The notes under the pieces were generated by a model. It made no database searches, had not been told where the DNA came from, and worked only from the letters and a program-made list of their open reading frames with translations. The translations under genes and the position numbers were made by a program. This document shows, in pieces, positions 46,346 through 58,800 of a DNA stretch of 64,000 nucleotides; position 1 is the first letter of the stretch; every line of letters begins with the position of its first letter. This DNA is from Zhengitettix transpicula (Eukaryota; Arthropoda; Insecta; Orthoptera; Tetrigidae): positions 209,728,746 through 209,792,745 of the forward strand of contig CM073590.1 of assembly GCA_037074705.1 (NCBI GenBank), given 5' to 3'.

Positions 46346-48578
46346 CTAGATTCGGTTTGCTTTTCTGTCAGGCTATTTTCTTGGTGAAAGTTTTCATTGC
46401 ATGAAAATTATGCAGCTTAATTGTACTTAATAAATATGTATAAATAAATGATCCCTAGTTAGTTATTATAGTATATAAATAATTTCGAAATTAATGCGCT
46501 TAGTTGAACTGAAGAGAGATACGGTCAATTTTTAAAAACTAATGGATTATTATAACAAATTGTTGTCGTCAATGCGTGATTTTACAGAGCTGGGTCAAAT
46601 AATTTTCAGTTATATTTATCTGACTTATTGACAAAAACACACACACGAAAAGGTTCCAAAAAATGAGAGATGAAACGTCTCGTCTGATTTTCTGTTTTTT
46701 TTTTGCATAATAAATTTCTTACTTAATAGCACGATATTTTTTTCAAACGATTGTATAAATTCGAGAAAATTCTGTATCAGTAATACGCTTTGTAATTATC
46801 TGTGTTCGGACTGTGTAGTTCTGTTCTGGCTGAGAATTTCTCTAAAACAACGCCTAGCCGAATAATTGAGATTTTCCCATTCGGCGGCTTTGTAATTAAA
46901 GGTCTCTCTCTGCCGCGCCTACGCGAGCACTTTATTGCTCACCACTGGAAGATATTCGCCAACTTAACAATAAGTCTCAGCAGTTAATAAAGTTCTAGCT
47001 GGGCGTTTAACCTCTAAATGTTCAGTATTTGATAACGAGAATTCAGTAACTGGAAAATCCAATAATCTGCACATTTAGACACGAATCATGCAGATAATTA
47101 CGGCATTGACTCTTATCGCCTCAAATAATTAATCTGTCAGGTACGATAACGACTAGTCGCAAGGTTTGGTTCAGATGCAATTTTATCTTCTGTGATGAGG
47201 CACTTTTATCAGTTTATCTCGTTTATTTGCATTACTGATTTATTGTCCGATTGTGTTAATATACAGATAAGGTTTAGCTTATGTGGTTAACGATGAATCA
47301 GAAGATAAATTTACTGTCAATGTAAGTGAGCCAAATATTTTTAATTAGTTTGAAAAGATAGTCACGAAAAGTTTAGTATATAATATTGAAGAATAAAATT
47401 TATATTAAGGATGGGGACTACAATGATTATACATACTCAGTAGTAATACACGTTGAAACCGAGTTGATATAGAATACACTAATTATTTATATACTGCGAA
47501 TAACAAATCAAAACATCTTTATATTGAGCAGGTTCGTTGAAACCTGTTACAGTTGTCAGAAGAAATATAAATATAAGTTACAAACATAGAAAATATTTTT
47601 ATTAACAGCTAATCTAATGTATTAATTTTAATAAGAATTAATCGATATAAATCTACTCTATTTAATTTTCCTTTATTAATGGTTTTTGTCTCAGGGTTAA
47701 CTATGCGACCATGTTAGAAGTTTCCATTAATCTATACCTTCACATATTTATACCGCAGTCACAAAATCGAATTAAAAGCAGATCATAAAGTCCGCCATAA
47801 TATTTTACAGTAACACAATGCTAAACTGCTTGTCTTGAGAGAGAATTAACTGGACTTTTTGAATCGCTTTCTTGAGTGTTCAGCTTCTCTTACACTAATT
47901 CTGAATGTACGTCTTTTCCTGAAGACGAATATTTTTCCTTGCTACTTTACTTTATGTTGTAAATCTCGCTTAATTTGTTTCTTCGACGTTGATATTTTTT
48001 TTCTATTTCGTTGGTTTCTCAGTTTATTCCTCTTTTTATTGTTTCCTTTGTGATTTATCTTCTTTGTTTCTCCTTCATTTAGTATTGTTGATATTCCGTT
48101 AATTTTACTCGGGCAATGGAATACTCGATTAAAACATTGTATATATATATATATATATATATAAATTAAAAAACTAAATTCTATTCAGCCTATGGACGAT
48201 GATCCAGACTGGATTTATGGTGACACGGGGGGAAATTTTATCTGAGTGCCTCAACGTTAAGCATGATTATTTTCGTCTCGAAACATCTATCCTGACGAAC
48301 CATCAATATTTATTAGAAAATTCAAATTCTTGCCTTCACTATCCCATCTTTCCTCGCCGACGAAATATATTCACAGTAGGTGATTTAACCTTAAGCAGAC
48401 AGCTGTTGTTTCCGTGCCTAGTATAATTTTTTCTAACAGGAAGTAATATATTTACTTCCCATTTACCGCTTCAATTAACAACTGTTGTTACTTTGTGGTC
48501 AAGTGCTTTGGCTCCTTTATGTATTCATCATCCTGCTCGTCAGTGATAATTTTCTTTTTACGTCATACTTGAGATAGT
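46346..48578. other. No gene recognised
   Basis: AT-rich DNA. It contains a (TA)n run at 48140-48163 and the motif-dense stretch at 46990-47320 listed separately. Confidence 0.45.
46990..47320. promoter_or_regulatory. GATA-type and POU octamer motif cluster
   Basis: Several GATA-like sites (cttatcgcc, ttttatcttc, tttatcagtttatctcg, cagataagg, agaagataaat) lie within about 330 bp, together with an exact ATTTGCAT octamer at 47225-47232 and homeodomain-type aattaat strings. The density is suggestive of an enhancer, but AT-rich DNA produces such words easily. Confidence 0.2.
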
Positions 48579-48602
48579 CTGATGATTGACAGAGGAAACG
48601 TC
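48579..48602 (+). ncRNA. Hammerhead-like core with exact boxes
   Basis: CTGATGA, ttgacagag, GAAACGTC. Both catalytic boxes are perfect, but stem II is very short and pairs weakly. Without a helix there, cleavage is doubtful. The motif may be a shrunken PLE-type hammerhead. Confidence 0.4.
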
Positions 48603-49228
48603 GTAAGATTACTATTTTTTAATTCAGATATTTCTGTAATTGGCCATTTTCACGTTTTGACTGTTGTTATGGCACCTGCTAGGTGTGTCTAAAATACACG
48701 AATAAATCCTATTTAATGCCCTTAAATTTATTGACCAAAGCCTTTCATTACGAGATGTAACCATCTGGCAGTGACGACTTTGAAATGCCAAACTTTCAGT
48801 CATGGCGATTTTCATCGTAGAACTGACGACAGACAACAAGAATCGTAATCATTTTATTTCTAAAGCATAATATATTTCCTTGCAGGTGTTATGATACTTC
48901 CTTTTCTGTGAGGCATACAAACACGTTGTGCCGCGGAAATAGTTGACGATCTGATCCCCTTCCAAATCATTCCGACTATATCTGAACTGAAATCCTAAAG
49001 AAAAATCCAGATGCTCTCCAGTCTCTACTGAAAGACAATAGCTAACTTGAAAGTTATAGAAGTGATTGTTCGCGATGAAAATAAGTTCAAGGAGTTATTA
49101 GGGTGACAGTTGAACGGCGAATTTATAGTTACGAGACGAGTCGTGTACTTTGGACACTTCTGAACTGGCCGCCAGCTGAAATGGTTTCGTCGCAGGGTCG
49201 AAATTCTAGAGTACTGCCTGCAGTTCAC
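48603..49228. other. No gene recognised
   Basis: Nothing identified. Confidence 0.45.
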
Positions 49229-50060
49229 TTTTTTATTTTATTTATTTATTCCATTATTCCTCATATGAGGAAATAGGATACGTCAATACATAAAACTACA
49301 ATATAATATAATTGGATGCTACAGTTACAAATAACTAGAAGTTAAGATAAAAATACTAAAATTCGGGAACACAAATTTCGCTGTCCAGAATAAGTAAAAT
49401 ATATTAATAATAACAAAAATAATAATTATTTAAACATACCAAGAATAAACAAAAAACTTGGATGCGGTAGGGTAGAAGGTAGAAGGAAACTAGAAGGAAA
49501 CAGAAACGAGGGACAAGTTACTTCACGAAACGGAGCGGCCAGAAATCTGCAAACTCCAGGCAACTAACAAACAAAATAGCAGAAAAGACCACAGAGACTA
49601 AGCAAGTTATGAAATAAGTAATTATTAGCAACACATTGAACACTGCAGTTTTATAAAAAAATATTAATTATTAGGTGAACGATCAAGAAACTCCTGTACT
49701 AGTAAAACGCGCCTTTCAGTAGAATACATTTACATTGAATCCCAAAACTCTTGTAATTATTATTGTTCTTAACATCTGGAGGGAGACTGTTGTTTAAAAC
49801 TATCCCTTAATGATGAATATTTCTCTGATAGAGAGCAAGGCGATGCATGTCTGATATTAGACCTGAGCAATTTCTAATGAGACTCGCCATTCGTTTGAAA
49901 AAGATTCATGTTCCGCTTAACAAACTTTAAAATTTCGTGAATAAACACGCTGGGAAGAGTTAATATTCACAGACTTTTGAAAAACGGTTTACAACTGGAT
50001 TTGTTATCCGTATTACGAAGTATTCTAATGGCTATTCTTAAGTAGTAAACATCGTAAATT
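49229..50060 (-). pseudogene. LINE 3' part: reverse transcriptase C-terminus, 3' UTR and AATAAA-type tail
   Basis: Minus-strand reading from about 50060 gives ILRNTDNKSSCKPFFKSL, ILTLPSVFIHEILKFVKRN, then SDMHRLALYQRNIHH-stop-GIVLNNSLPPDV and LLKGAFY. This is the familiar tail of non-LTR polyproteins (x-P-L-F-K-x-L-x-I-L-T-L-P-x-x-x-I-x-E-x-L-x-F-V-K, then a Y-x-x-G-x-x-L-F-N-x-L-P-x-x-I-K-like string). Several stops and frame changes show it is dead. A roughly 450-bp untranslated part follows, ending in an A-rich tail of AATAAAT units (seen as ttttattttatttatttatt at 49231-49250), as in LINEs with microsatellite-like 3' ends. The 91-bp satellite begins just upstream in transcription sense. 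Confidence 0.7.
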
Positions 50061-50179
50061 TTATTACATCCCGACCGCGTAAAATTGATCCCAGAATTCT
50101 CCTTCAAAAAGGGAGTACCTTAAATTTTGACGCTGTAATTAAAAAGACAAGGTAAATTGTCATTGTGATTTAAATACAA

Positions 50180-50800
50180 ATAATATAAAACCTATCTTAA
50201 AAATAAATTCAAAAATCCTACGGCGCTCACAGCCTATGTTATAAAAGTACATTTTTAGATAATTATAAAAATAATATAAAACCTATCTTAAAAATAAATT
50301 CAAATGTCCTTTCGCTCCCACAGCCTAAGTTAAAAAAGTACATTTTTAGATAATTATAAAAATAATATAAAACCTACCTTAAAAATAAATTCAAATGTCC
50401 TTTCGCTCCCTCAGCCTATGTTATAAAAGTACATTTTTAGATAATTATAAAAATAATATAAAACCTATCTTAAAAATAAATTCAAATGTCCTTTCGCTCC
50501 CTCAGCCTAAGTTAAAAAAGTACATTTTTAGATAATTATAAAAATAATATAAAACCTATCTTAAAAATAAATTCAAAAGTCCTTCAGCTCTCACAGCCTA
50601 TGTTATAAAAGTACATTTTTAGATAACTACAAAAATAATATTAAACCTATCTTAAAAATAATTTCAAATGTCCTTTCGCTCCCTCAGCCTAAGTTAAAAA
50701 AGTACATTTTTAGATAATTATAAAAATAATATAAAACCTATCTTAAAAATAAATTCAAAAATCACAGCGTATGTTATAAAAGTACATTTTTAGATAATTA
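50180..50800. repeat. 91-bp satellite, seven units alternating between two types
   Basis: The anchor cct(a)(t/c)cttaaaaata occurs at 50191, 50282, 50373, 50464, 50555, 50646 and 50737, always 91 bp apart. Units 1, 3, 5 and 7 carry tatgttataaaagtac; units 2, 4 and 6 carry taagttaaaaaagtac. The array therefore has a 182-bp higher-order repeat. The last unit is shortened by a deletion and the array stops at 50800 with ttttcag. No coding potential. Confidence 0.95.
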
Positions 50801-51380
50801 TTTTCAGTCAGTGTTTTTTATCGTGACCCCTTTCGTTTTATACCATATAATTTTTCTTAATTAATTAATTAATTTAGTGTCGCACTAGTGTGTAAATACT
50901 TTGCCACAGCGTACTAGATGACAAGTATTTTTTGTTTGATGGCTGTAAGTGCGAGGACGTGGGCGTTTGTACGCGATGCGTAGGCAGGTGTTGGAGCGCG
51001 TGAGCTGAGGAGTCTTGGTCTGCACGAGGCGTGAACGGAGACGTGTCCGCGTGAGGAATGCGTGGGAACCCGACACGCAAGCTAGGGTTGCGACCGATTA
51101 GCGCCGAGCCAGGTGGTCTCTGTACAAAGGAAGACATGCCTTACACACTCCCTCGTTTTATGCATTTTCGCTCCCATTTCCTCTCGCCCGTACTTTTGTC
51201 GGGCTTTTTTTTTCCGACAATTCGCGAATTTATTGTTTTGCTTACGACCACTAAACGCCATTCAAAAACGTTTGAGAGATTCGTCAGTATTACAGTTTTC
51301 CGATTGTATGTGGGCGTTATGAGGCTCAAAAAACAACAACTAGGATTTCGACCATTATTTAATGTGCCTTTCTCGTGACC
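50801..51380. other. CpG-rich block and unidentified ORF next to the satellite
   Basis: 50940-51120 is CpG-rich (gtacgcgatgcgtaggc, gagcgcgtgagctgagg, ggagacgtgtccgcg). A plus frame of 106 codons opens at ATG 51058 and ends at 51378, with no recognised motif. A minus frame overlaps it. Candidates are a promoter-associated CpG cluster, a transposon end or chance. Confidence 0.3.
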
Positions 51381-52857
51381 TAAATATTTCCAAAAATTAC
51401 AAACTTTGTGATTTTGGATGTTTACTAAATTGAATTACACTAGGGTGAGTTGAAAGCCACGAGGAGAGACAATAAAACAGACATCCTCAAAAGGAATAAC
51501 TACTCATATGGCATCAAATTGAGTATTTTTAAGGGCGACAAAATAAAATTGTAAACATTAAATCAATATTTTGCGTTTTACGAATAAATGCTCATTACGC
51601 AGAAATATTGGAAAGCTACGGCAAAAGGTTACTGATTCCTTACACATATCAATATAATAAAATGTTTGTTGTGGCATATTTCATGGTAATTATAATAAAG
51701 AAATAATTCTCAACCTTTATTCTTTGGCCTGAATCAGCCAAGACTGAAGTTACAATTCTGATATGAGGGGGTGTAACTGCGTAATACGAAAACTCTTGTG
51801 ACGGACATGGCCTAGGCAAGGCGGAAATGAAGCAGTCAGAGCCCACTACAACGTCTCAGCCTACACATCAATCAGAAGCCGTCGTTAGAGCTGTAAACCT
51901 TTAGGTTCAAAAGCTTGTTAGTTCTTAATCGCTCTCGCAAGCCGAGAAATAAAACGATTACTACTGAAACGACTTGATTGAAACTGTGCAAATTATAAAA
52001 GTTATCAGACCTCTAATAAAAATAATAATAAAATTTTATGGCCATTCAGACAGAAGAAAAACAATTATAAGGTTAGAAGACATTAATTTTTTAAAGAAAT
52101 TATTTTATTAAAGACTTTTCATCCTTGGATTAGGACATATTCAGTTTATAATCATTTCCATCCAGAATATATTTAATCACACCAAAGCGTCATTACTATT
52201 AAAGTTTTCCATTACAGATTATAATAATAGTGTAGTCTTAATTTTAATTTGTTGTCTGCCACTCACGATAATATATGTTTTGGACAAAAAATTCTCACAT
52301 TTGGACAACTTCTTTAGGCAAAGTCGTAAGTATATGAGATTAATCATAAACAGAAGCAGGATGGAAAAATTCTTGACCGGACCGGGAATATATCCAAGGA
52401 TCTCCAGTAGTCTGGTCGACTCCCTGTCGCGACATAAACCTGAAACAGAATCACATATAATTGACTAAAATACTTTCGATTGAAGCATTTCTTCTGTAAT
52501 ACAATTACATTTGTTTTGCAAAATTATATCTTTGGCTTTAATAAGACTTTGTGATATGTACCTGAAATGTTTTGTCTTACACAACGAAAAATAATTTATT
52601 TTTCAAGTTGCACTTCTGCTTTGCGTAATTATTTAATAACCATATTTTTCTTTATTGTAACACTATAATCGGGTTCCTCTCTCAATCAATCAAATGATTT
52701 TCCTCACATTTTTAAGTATTGGGATCGAAGCTCACTCGAACGTTTTGCCAACCAGAGATTTTATTTAGTTTCATATTGAAGCAGCTCGTACAATTGAAAT
52801 AGTAATGGAACACAAATTTTTATTTGGTCATATAATAACCAATTGCATTATATTATG
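51381..52857. other. No gene recognised
   Basis: AT-rich DNA. gcctaggcaaggcg at 51810-51823 repeats a 14-bp string seen at 35720-35733. Confidence 0.45.
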
Positions 52858-53212
52858 TTCTAGCAGGGTGCCCGGGTCCTCATAATTAAACTCAGCGACA
52901 TACATAACTTCGGATTTTACTTCAATCTCGTCTGTTTTTTAAGTTTTTTTATGTAATAGCCCTCCCATACCGAAATGGATTGAAATTATACGCAAAAAAC
53001 ATCAGGAGAAACACTATCTATCTCGTTGCATTCGAAAAATATATATCGGAAGCAAAAATCGGTCGTTTGAGCATGTTTGAAAATTTCCACCCCCGTCTCT
53101 GGGGGTAGTAATCGTGTCTTTTGTTAAATTTTCTTCACGGGTGTAAATTTGTATGAAAAATATGCATACACACACACACACACACCAACAGTCTATTTTA
53201 TTTATTAGAAGA
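52858..53212 (+). repeat. Dispersed repeat E, copy 2 (longest)
   Basis: Begins ctagcagggtgcccgggtcc, then tcataattaaactcagcgac. It contains cacccccgtctctgggggta and ends in an AC array (53168-53185) followed by agtctattttatttattaga. Its start matches 26358-26460 and its end matches 26046-26085. About 350 bp, non-coding. It resembles widespread arthropod repeats with a CCCGGGT-type head; family not certain. Confidence 0.7.
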
Positions 53213-54191
53213 TGATTACAATACTGCAGCAGTCACAGTAATACATTGGGGTTAATTTGTTGACTCTATTAGTAATATTAAGCAAAAATTATTTCCATTT
53301 GAAATGATTAAAGAACCAATGATGATTGAAGCTTTAAGCAATAGGTACTTTTTGCACTTTACCAGTAAGTAACCTCAACCAGATGTACAACGCTTTCTGC
53401 TACTCATCGGATTTCCGATAAAATATATATTTTTTTTTCGAGACTCTAGACTTATTTTCGCGGTAAATATTGCTAAAGTAGGAAGTACAACGAGCTTTTT
53501 GATTTATTCATCTGCTCGTCGCACGCCTTACGGTTAATCAGGTCAGGGTAGGTGTGTTGTTTTGTCGAATACAATGGGCACTACTACGTTTTTCGCATGC
53601 AACAATCGGCGTGTAACTGCCTTCTTCCTGTCAGTGGCACACTCAAAGACTTCATTCTAGGTGAAGCTTCCAACATATTCTTGGAGACAACGGCTATGAC
53701 AAATGCTAAATGTTTCAACTTAATAAGGTTGTTATGAAGTTTAATTTTCTATTAATACGGAAATTATATATATATATATATATACAAGTTTTATGTTTTA
53801 ATTATGTTGATTCCTCTGTAAATATTACAAAGTCAAAGCGCAATTAGATACACAGATAATAACATATGAAAATAAAGTATACATGACTGTGGAAATACAT
53901 TAACGAGAACAAAAATGTATAAAAATACGCAAAATAAATATAAAATTAACTGCACAACTAATAAAATAGACCATTAAAGTGCAGGAGAAATGCTTTCAAC
54001 CAATTTGAAAAATAAAATAGGAAAATATGTAAATGAAGCAGGATTGATATTTAAGAGAAGGACGTAAAAAGACTAAAAAATATGCATGGATGAATAGAGA
54101 GAAAAAATAAAAAACGTGCACTTGATTTAATGTTACTATTAGTATTATTGACTTATTACATAAATGTACATTATAGAGATTAACCCACAGC
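53213..54191. other. No gene; (TA)n at 53765-53784
   Basis: AT-rich DNA. Nothing else identified. Confidence 0.5.
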
Positions 54192-54265
54192 CACAAATTC
54201 ACAATTTTCACTAATTTTACCACTATTCGTTGGGTTACAGGACGTCAGAGTAGAGATAAGTTCGC
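54192..54265 (-). repeat. Dispersed repeat D, copy 2
   Basis: cacaaattcacaattttcac then taattttaccactattcgtt, through gacgtcagagtagagataag, aligns with 10361-10445. Confidence 0.6.
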
Positions 54266-55249
54266 GACAGGTGAGGTATGAAAAATAAAAATTAATTGAT
54301 AACGTACAAATGTTAGTAAAACTTTATAATAGGGAACGTAGGGTTTCCCGGTGTAACTGTTGGATTAATTTTCTGGATTCGAAGTGGATAACTTCATAAT
54401 AACAGAACTTAAGAGGGAAAGGTTGGCCTAAATAAACTGTTTTCGAATTTATTAAAAACTTATTAATTGAGTAGTACAATTCACATAATAACTAGGGCAC
54501 TTACTCAGAAATTAATTGATTATTTATTTAAACCACTTACTTTCCAAACAGAACTTATTTCAAGACCATTCCATTCCTTTAAAACCGTATTATAAATATT
54601 ATTCCATATTACCAAAGATTAATTTGAGCGAAATTTTTTCAATAAACATGCATTCATCCCGCATATGTTGGTTAGCTTCTAATAGGACTCAATTACTGGT
54701 TCAAATGTGAATGCATTCCACGCCTTGGTGGAGTGTGAAATCTGAGACGTCGGTTCCACAGCGCTTGTGCGAGAATTTTAACGGATGGTTGCATAAATGT
54801 ATTAGGAAATTATGAACGCCTATTAGGTTTCAAGATATGCATAGTTGATTCACATTGTGGTTTCGCCTGGAGAGCGATCATAGATTTGTTTGAAGCATAT
54901 TTGATTGCATTAGCAACACGCAGTTATTTCATACGAGTAGTTAAAGCGCATTTAACAATTTAATTATCTTAGTTAGGAATATATTAGTAGCGAGATGCGG
55001 TCCAGATTTTAATCATGAGTAAAAATATTTATCAGTGTATTTTGTTGAATTCTAGTATTTATAAACTAAGTAGATTTTACTATTGCATGAAACGACATCA
55101 AGTATAAGTAGCTTCAAACAAATTAAGGGTATTTTAAAATATAGTACATATATGGAATAAATTATACGCGTGAAAATATGGAGTATTATTGTTGACAAAG
55201 TAAATGATACAATCATAAGTTAAAAAATTATGACTACTTGCTAAATAGC
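54266..55249. other. No gene recognised
   Basis: AT-rich DNA. At about 54711-54740 gaatgcattccacgccttgg then tggagtgtg contains a 5-bp inverted repeat (tccac/gtgga) and a CATTCCA TEAD-like word. Significance unknown. Confidence 0.4.
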
Positions 55250-55830
55250 GTGTTGGTACACATTTGAAACAAAATACAGCACCAATTTGGCGTGATAAGG
55301 ATTCGACATGTCCTTAAATTACTGGACATTGGTATGATGTTGCGGAACTGGAGTCCCAGATATGTTTCATCAAGTTGTGTTCAGGCGAATCTGGTGGCTC
55401 TGGCATTAATGTTAGTTCACTATCTTTCTCCTCACACCAATGTAGCACGATTCTGGCCTTGCGACACGGAAATTATTCATAACCGTAGGAGAAGAGATCA
55501 GGAAATACGTTCTGAAAGGTGATGCCCAAAACATCTGTGCTTGGACCAGAATTTTACCCTGCCGTCACATGTGCCACAGGTGGCAGCCTATCCTGCTTTA
55601 CAGAGAGGGAAAGCTTCCGAACTCCTCGTTTTGTGATGAAGCGAGGATTTCCAACACATTTTCGCTTATACGTGGTGTCATGGTGTCACCGTCCTTCAAC
55701 CACTTTCTTAGATACTCACCACAGTAGTACGGGAACGGCCGATCAGCTTCGCTTGTTTACAGGAGCCGGACCATAACAACCTGCCCACTCTCAAAATCTC
55801 TTATGCCTGTGGATTTCCCCATTTTCGGCA
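55250..55830 (-). pseudogene. Tc1-like transposase relic with most of the catalytic domain lost
   Basis: The minus strand from about 55822 reads MGKSTGIRDFESGQVVMVRL, then in another frame KLIGRSRTTVVSI, then RKWLKDG, the paired-type helix-turn-helix start of Tc1 transposases (M-G-K-x-x-x-x-x-D-F-E-x-G-x-I-V). Farther along, HWCEEKDSELTLMPEPPDSP then EHNLMKHIWDSSS (about 55455-55350) matches the Tc1 tail P-x-x-S-P-D-L-N-P-I-E-H-x-W, with the catalytic Asp replaced by Glu in P-E-H-N. At about 570 bp, against roughly 1 kb for an intact gene, most of the DDE domain is deleted. There are multiple stops. No terminal repeats were found. Confidence 0.6.
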
Positions 55831-58800
55831 CGTATCACCGCTAGAATGATTCCTCATTCGTCTCTTAATGTTATACTTTGCTCACCGGGCCACGTCACCA
55901 GGCCGCATTTAATCTCTCAATGGGTATTATGTTTAGGTGGATATCAGTTAAATTATTGCTACAACTCGTCACGATATTAGAAAGATACACTGTGTTCACT
56001 ATTTTATTTGCCATTTCCTTACTTACCCCTTCAAGAAAATCTTTTAATTACTCTTAGGTATTTTAAGCCATATCGTACCCACATTTAAATGATAAAACGG
56101 CAAAAAGTAGAATAAAAAGGCTCGTAAATTTAGTCAAGAAACAAGAGAGTGATACATATTCAGAAGCAGACGCCTCGTCCTAATAAAAACAAACTATAAC
56201 TACAGTACAGTGGAATTTGCAACAGTCGCAGCTTGAAATAAGTTAATATAATTAATTATCCTATTATGATAATAAATAATTAACAAATGTGAATTGTAAA
56301 ATGTAAATGTAAAAAACCCACATTGTGAAATGTATAATTAATTTTTCAAACTGTTCAATTGTATGTATAGTATTGGAATCAATGTGAACCGTAGCATACT
56401 TACGTAAACAAGCACTATTTGTAATTTATTTATGGGTCGCCAATGACCAAGTTGTTAACGCGACTATTATAAACTTTTTATATATATATATAAAAGATGT
56501 TCATCCTGGTTGCATCTGCTAAGAGAAACAGAAATAGTATCGTAGTGGACATCGCTATAATCTAGTAGTTCATTGCAATTTCTAAGGAAAGTGAATTGGT
56601 AATGTTAAAGTAATTTGAAGCAGAGTGCTTTCTATGTGATAAAAAAACTGTATCGGTAAAATTATATCATTCCACTGTTGATATTGTCAGATATATAAAA
56701 GTTTTTTTTATATACGTTTCAATCTACTTTTGCATTTTGGCTTCTGCTGAAAGAAGCCAGCAAAGTTACTCTATTTTCAACTATAGGACTGTTTCAATAT
56801 TATCCTAATTTTTTTTATGTAAAATTTGACTTCATTCATCAATTTATATATAAAAAATTTAGGAAGCATTTATTTTTTAAATTAACTAAAAGCGACTACC
56901 GATTTAATAGAATTTATACTATATTTGCTGATTTCGCCAATTAATCATTCTAATATAATTTTAAAACACGTATTTTTAATATTTCTGGACCTTCTCTTAG
57001 AATGTTTGATATATTTCTATTTCACTGACTTAAACATACCAATAATGGCATGATGAAATTCATTTACAATTATAATTATTATTTTAATTAATAATTATTT
57101 TTGTAATATGTAATGCTTATTTATTACTAGTGTCTTGGACGTAATTTTTTTTTAAATTTATAGCATCATTAACCTTTCAATGTTTTTCAACGTCGCAGTG
57201 AATAATATAAGACTAAATTTTATAAACTAATAACGGTTATTTGACAATTATTTTCGCTTGAATAGTTTTTAAGAACATATCACCAATATATTTATCGGAA
57301 GGAAATGGCCCACCTAAAACTATTCAAATAAAATTTTATTGTCATTACCTATGTAAACACTTCATTCTCGTATTAATTTGATCAATGGAAGCCAAAAATA
57401 GTTGTGGCAGGGATAACTCTTTAAAAAATATTTTTAAAGAAATAAGAAAATAAATTTTGTGTCCCTTACAAGTTTAAGTACAGTAAATAAATAAAATATG
57501 TCGTTTTGATGTAAATGGGTTTAATTATTTAATAGTTGAACAACACAAATCCTTTTAATATGTTACAACATTGATAAAACGTATTCGGCATTTTTGCTTT
57601 AAAACTAAATATAAAATTAACTCCGCTGAAAATATATTCGTCGCTTAAATTAAATAGTGATTGAAACAATGCAAGCAAATAATTCCATGAAACTGTTAAA
57701 CTTCGAAAAAAAATGCCTTTGAAATTTTGTGACGCAAATGTATGGTTAAAATTAAGTGTCCGAACAAAGTACGGAATGAGGAGTTTTTAAATAGAATGGA
57801 CGAGGGAAGGATTCGCCGAAGAAGTTTAACGAAACGAGGAGACAAAATTTGAGTCCTAAATAGCGCAGTACTTACTAAAATGAATTTTTCCTATACGGAT
57901 AAATAATTTGTTTTAATAATTTTACATTTTATATTTATTGTGATTAAATTCTTAGAAACGCTTAGAAATTAGGGAAAAAATTTCTCATAAAATCTGCATT
58001 TGTAGAAAGTATTAAGAAAGCTTGCTCTAAGGAAATATAAACGTAATAGGGCAAACGTCCATTGATATTTCCCCCTTATAAAATTATTTCACTTTTCGTT
58101 TTTTCGGAATCTTTTGCCCATGCTAATTTTAATCGTCTGGACACAATTAAAATACTATAAATTAGCATTACTACAAAATAAGTTGGATGAAGGCAAAGGT
58201 AATGTTCAACTAGAAGAATTCAGTGGTACACTTACTGACCACATAATAAGAAAATATAAAAATAACAATTTTTCCCCTAAATTAAAGAATAACAAAATGC
58301 TTTTTCGACGAATATTAACAAGAATATTCTTCCCCTCTGGAAATAATAAATACGTCATAGAGTAAACACTTTGCATCTAGGTTTTGCGTTGAAATAATTA
58401 TTTTTTTCCTCCCAAATACCACTTTTGTTGCTTTTGTATCTCTATGTAATTTCTTACGCACAAAATATTTGCATCAATTGAAAGTTCCGGTACAAATAAA
58501 TTAATATAAAAAAAATTTAACCAAAAAATACACAAAATACTGAAAATCCTGTTAGCGAACAACCGGAGTCCAGAAAATTGTCTACTAAAAACGCTTAGCG
58601 GACATAAAAAATATGTAAAAATAGTACAATTTAGTTAATAAAAGTTCAGTAAAATTATGATCAAATAAATAGCAGTTACGTTGATATATGATATGTGTCT
58701 ATGGCTGTCAATCCCCTGTTAATTTGACAACGGTTTTATCAGAAAAACTAATAATAGGATTCCTTCCTGTAAGGTACCAATGGAACTAATTTAGCTGTCA

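Noticed and set aside
46668..46685. GAAACGTC at gagatgaaacgtctc as a hammerhead
   Set aside because: No CUGANGA box upstream on the same strand. It is a local palindrome only.
49460..49510. agaaggaaac short repeats as a minisatellite
   Set aside because: Only two or three imperfect units.
50180..50800. CRISPR array
   Set aside because: Units are contiguous 91-bp satellite monomers with no unique spacers, in a eukaryotic setting.
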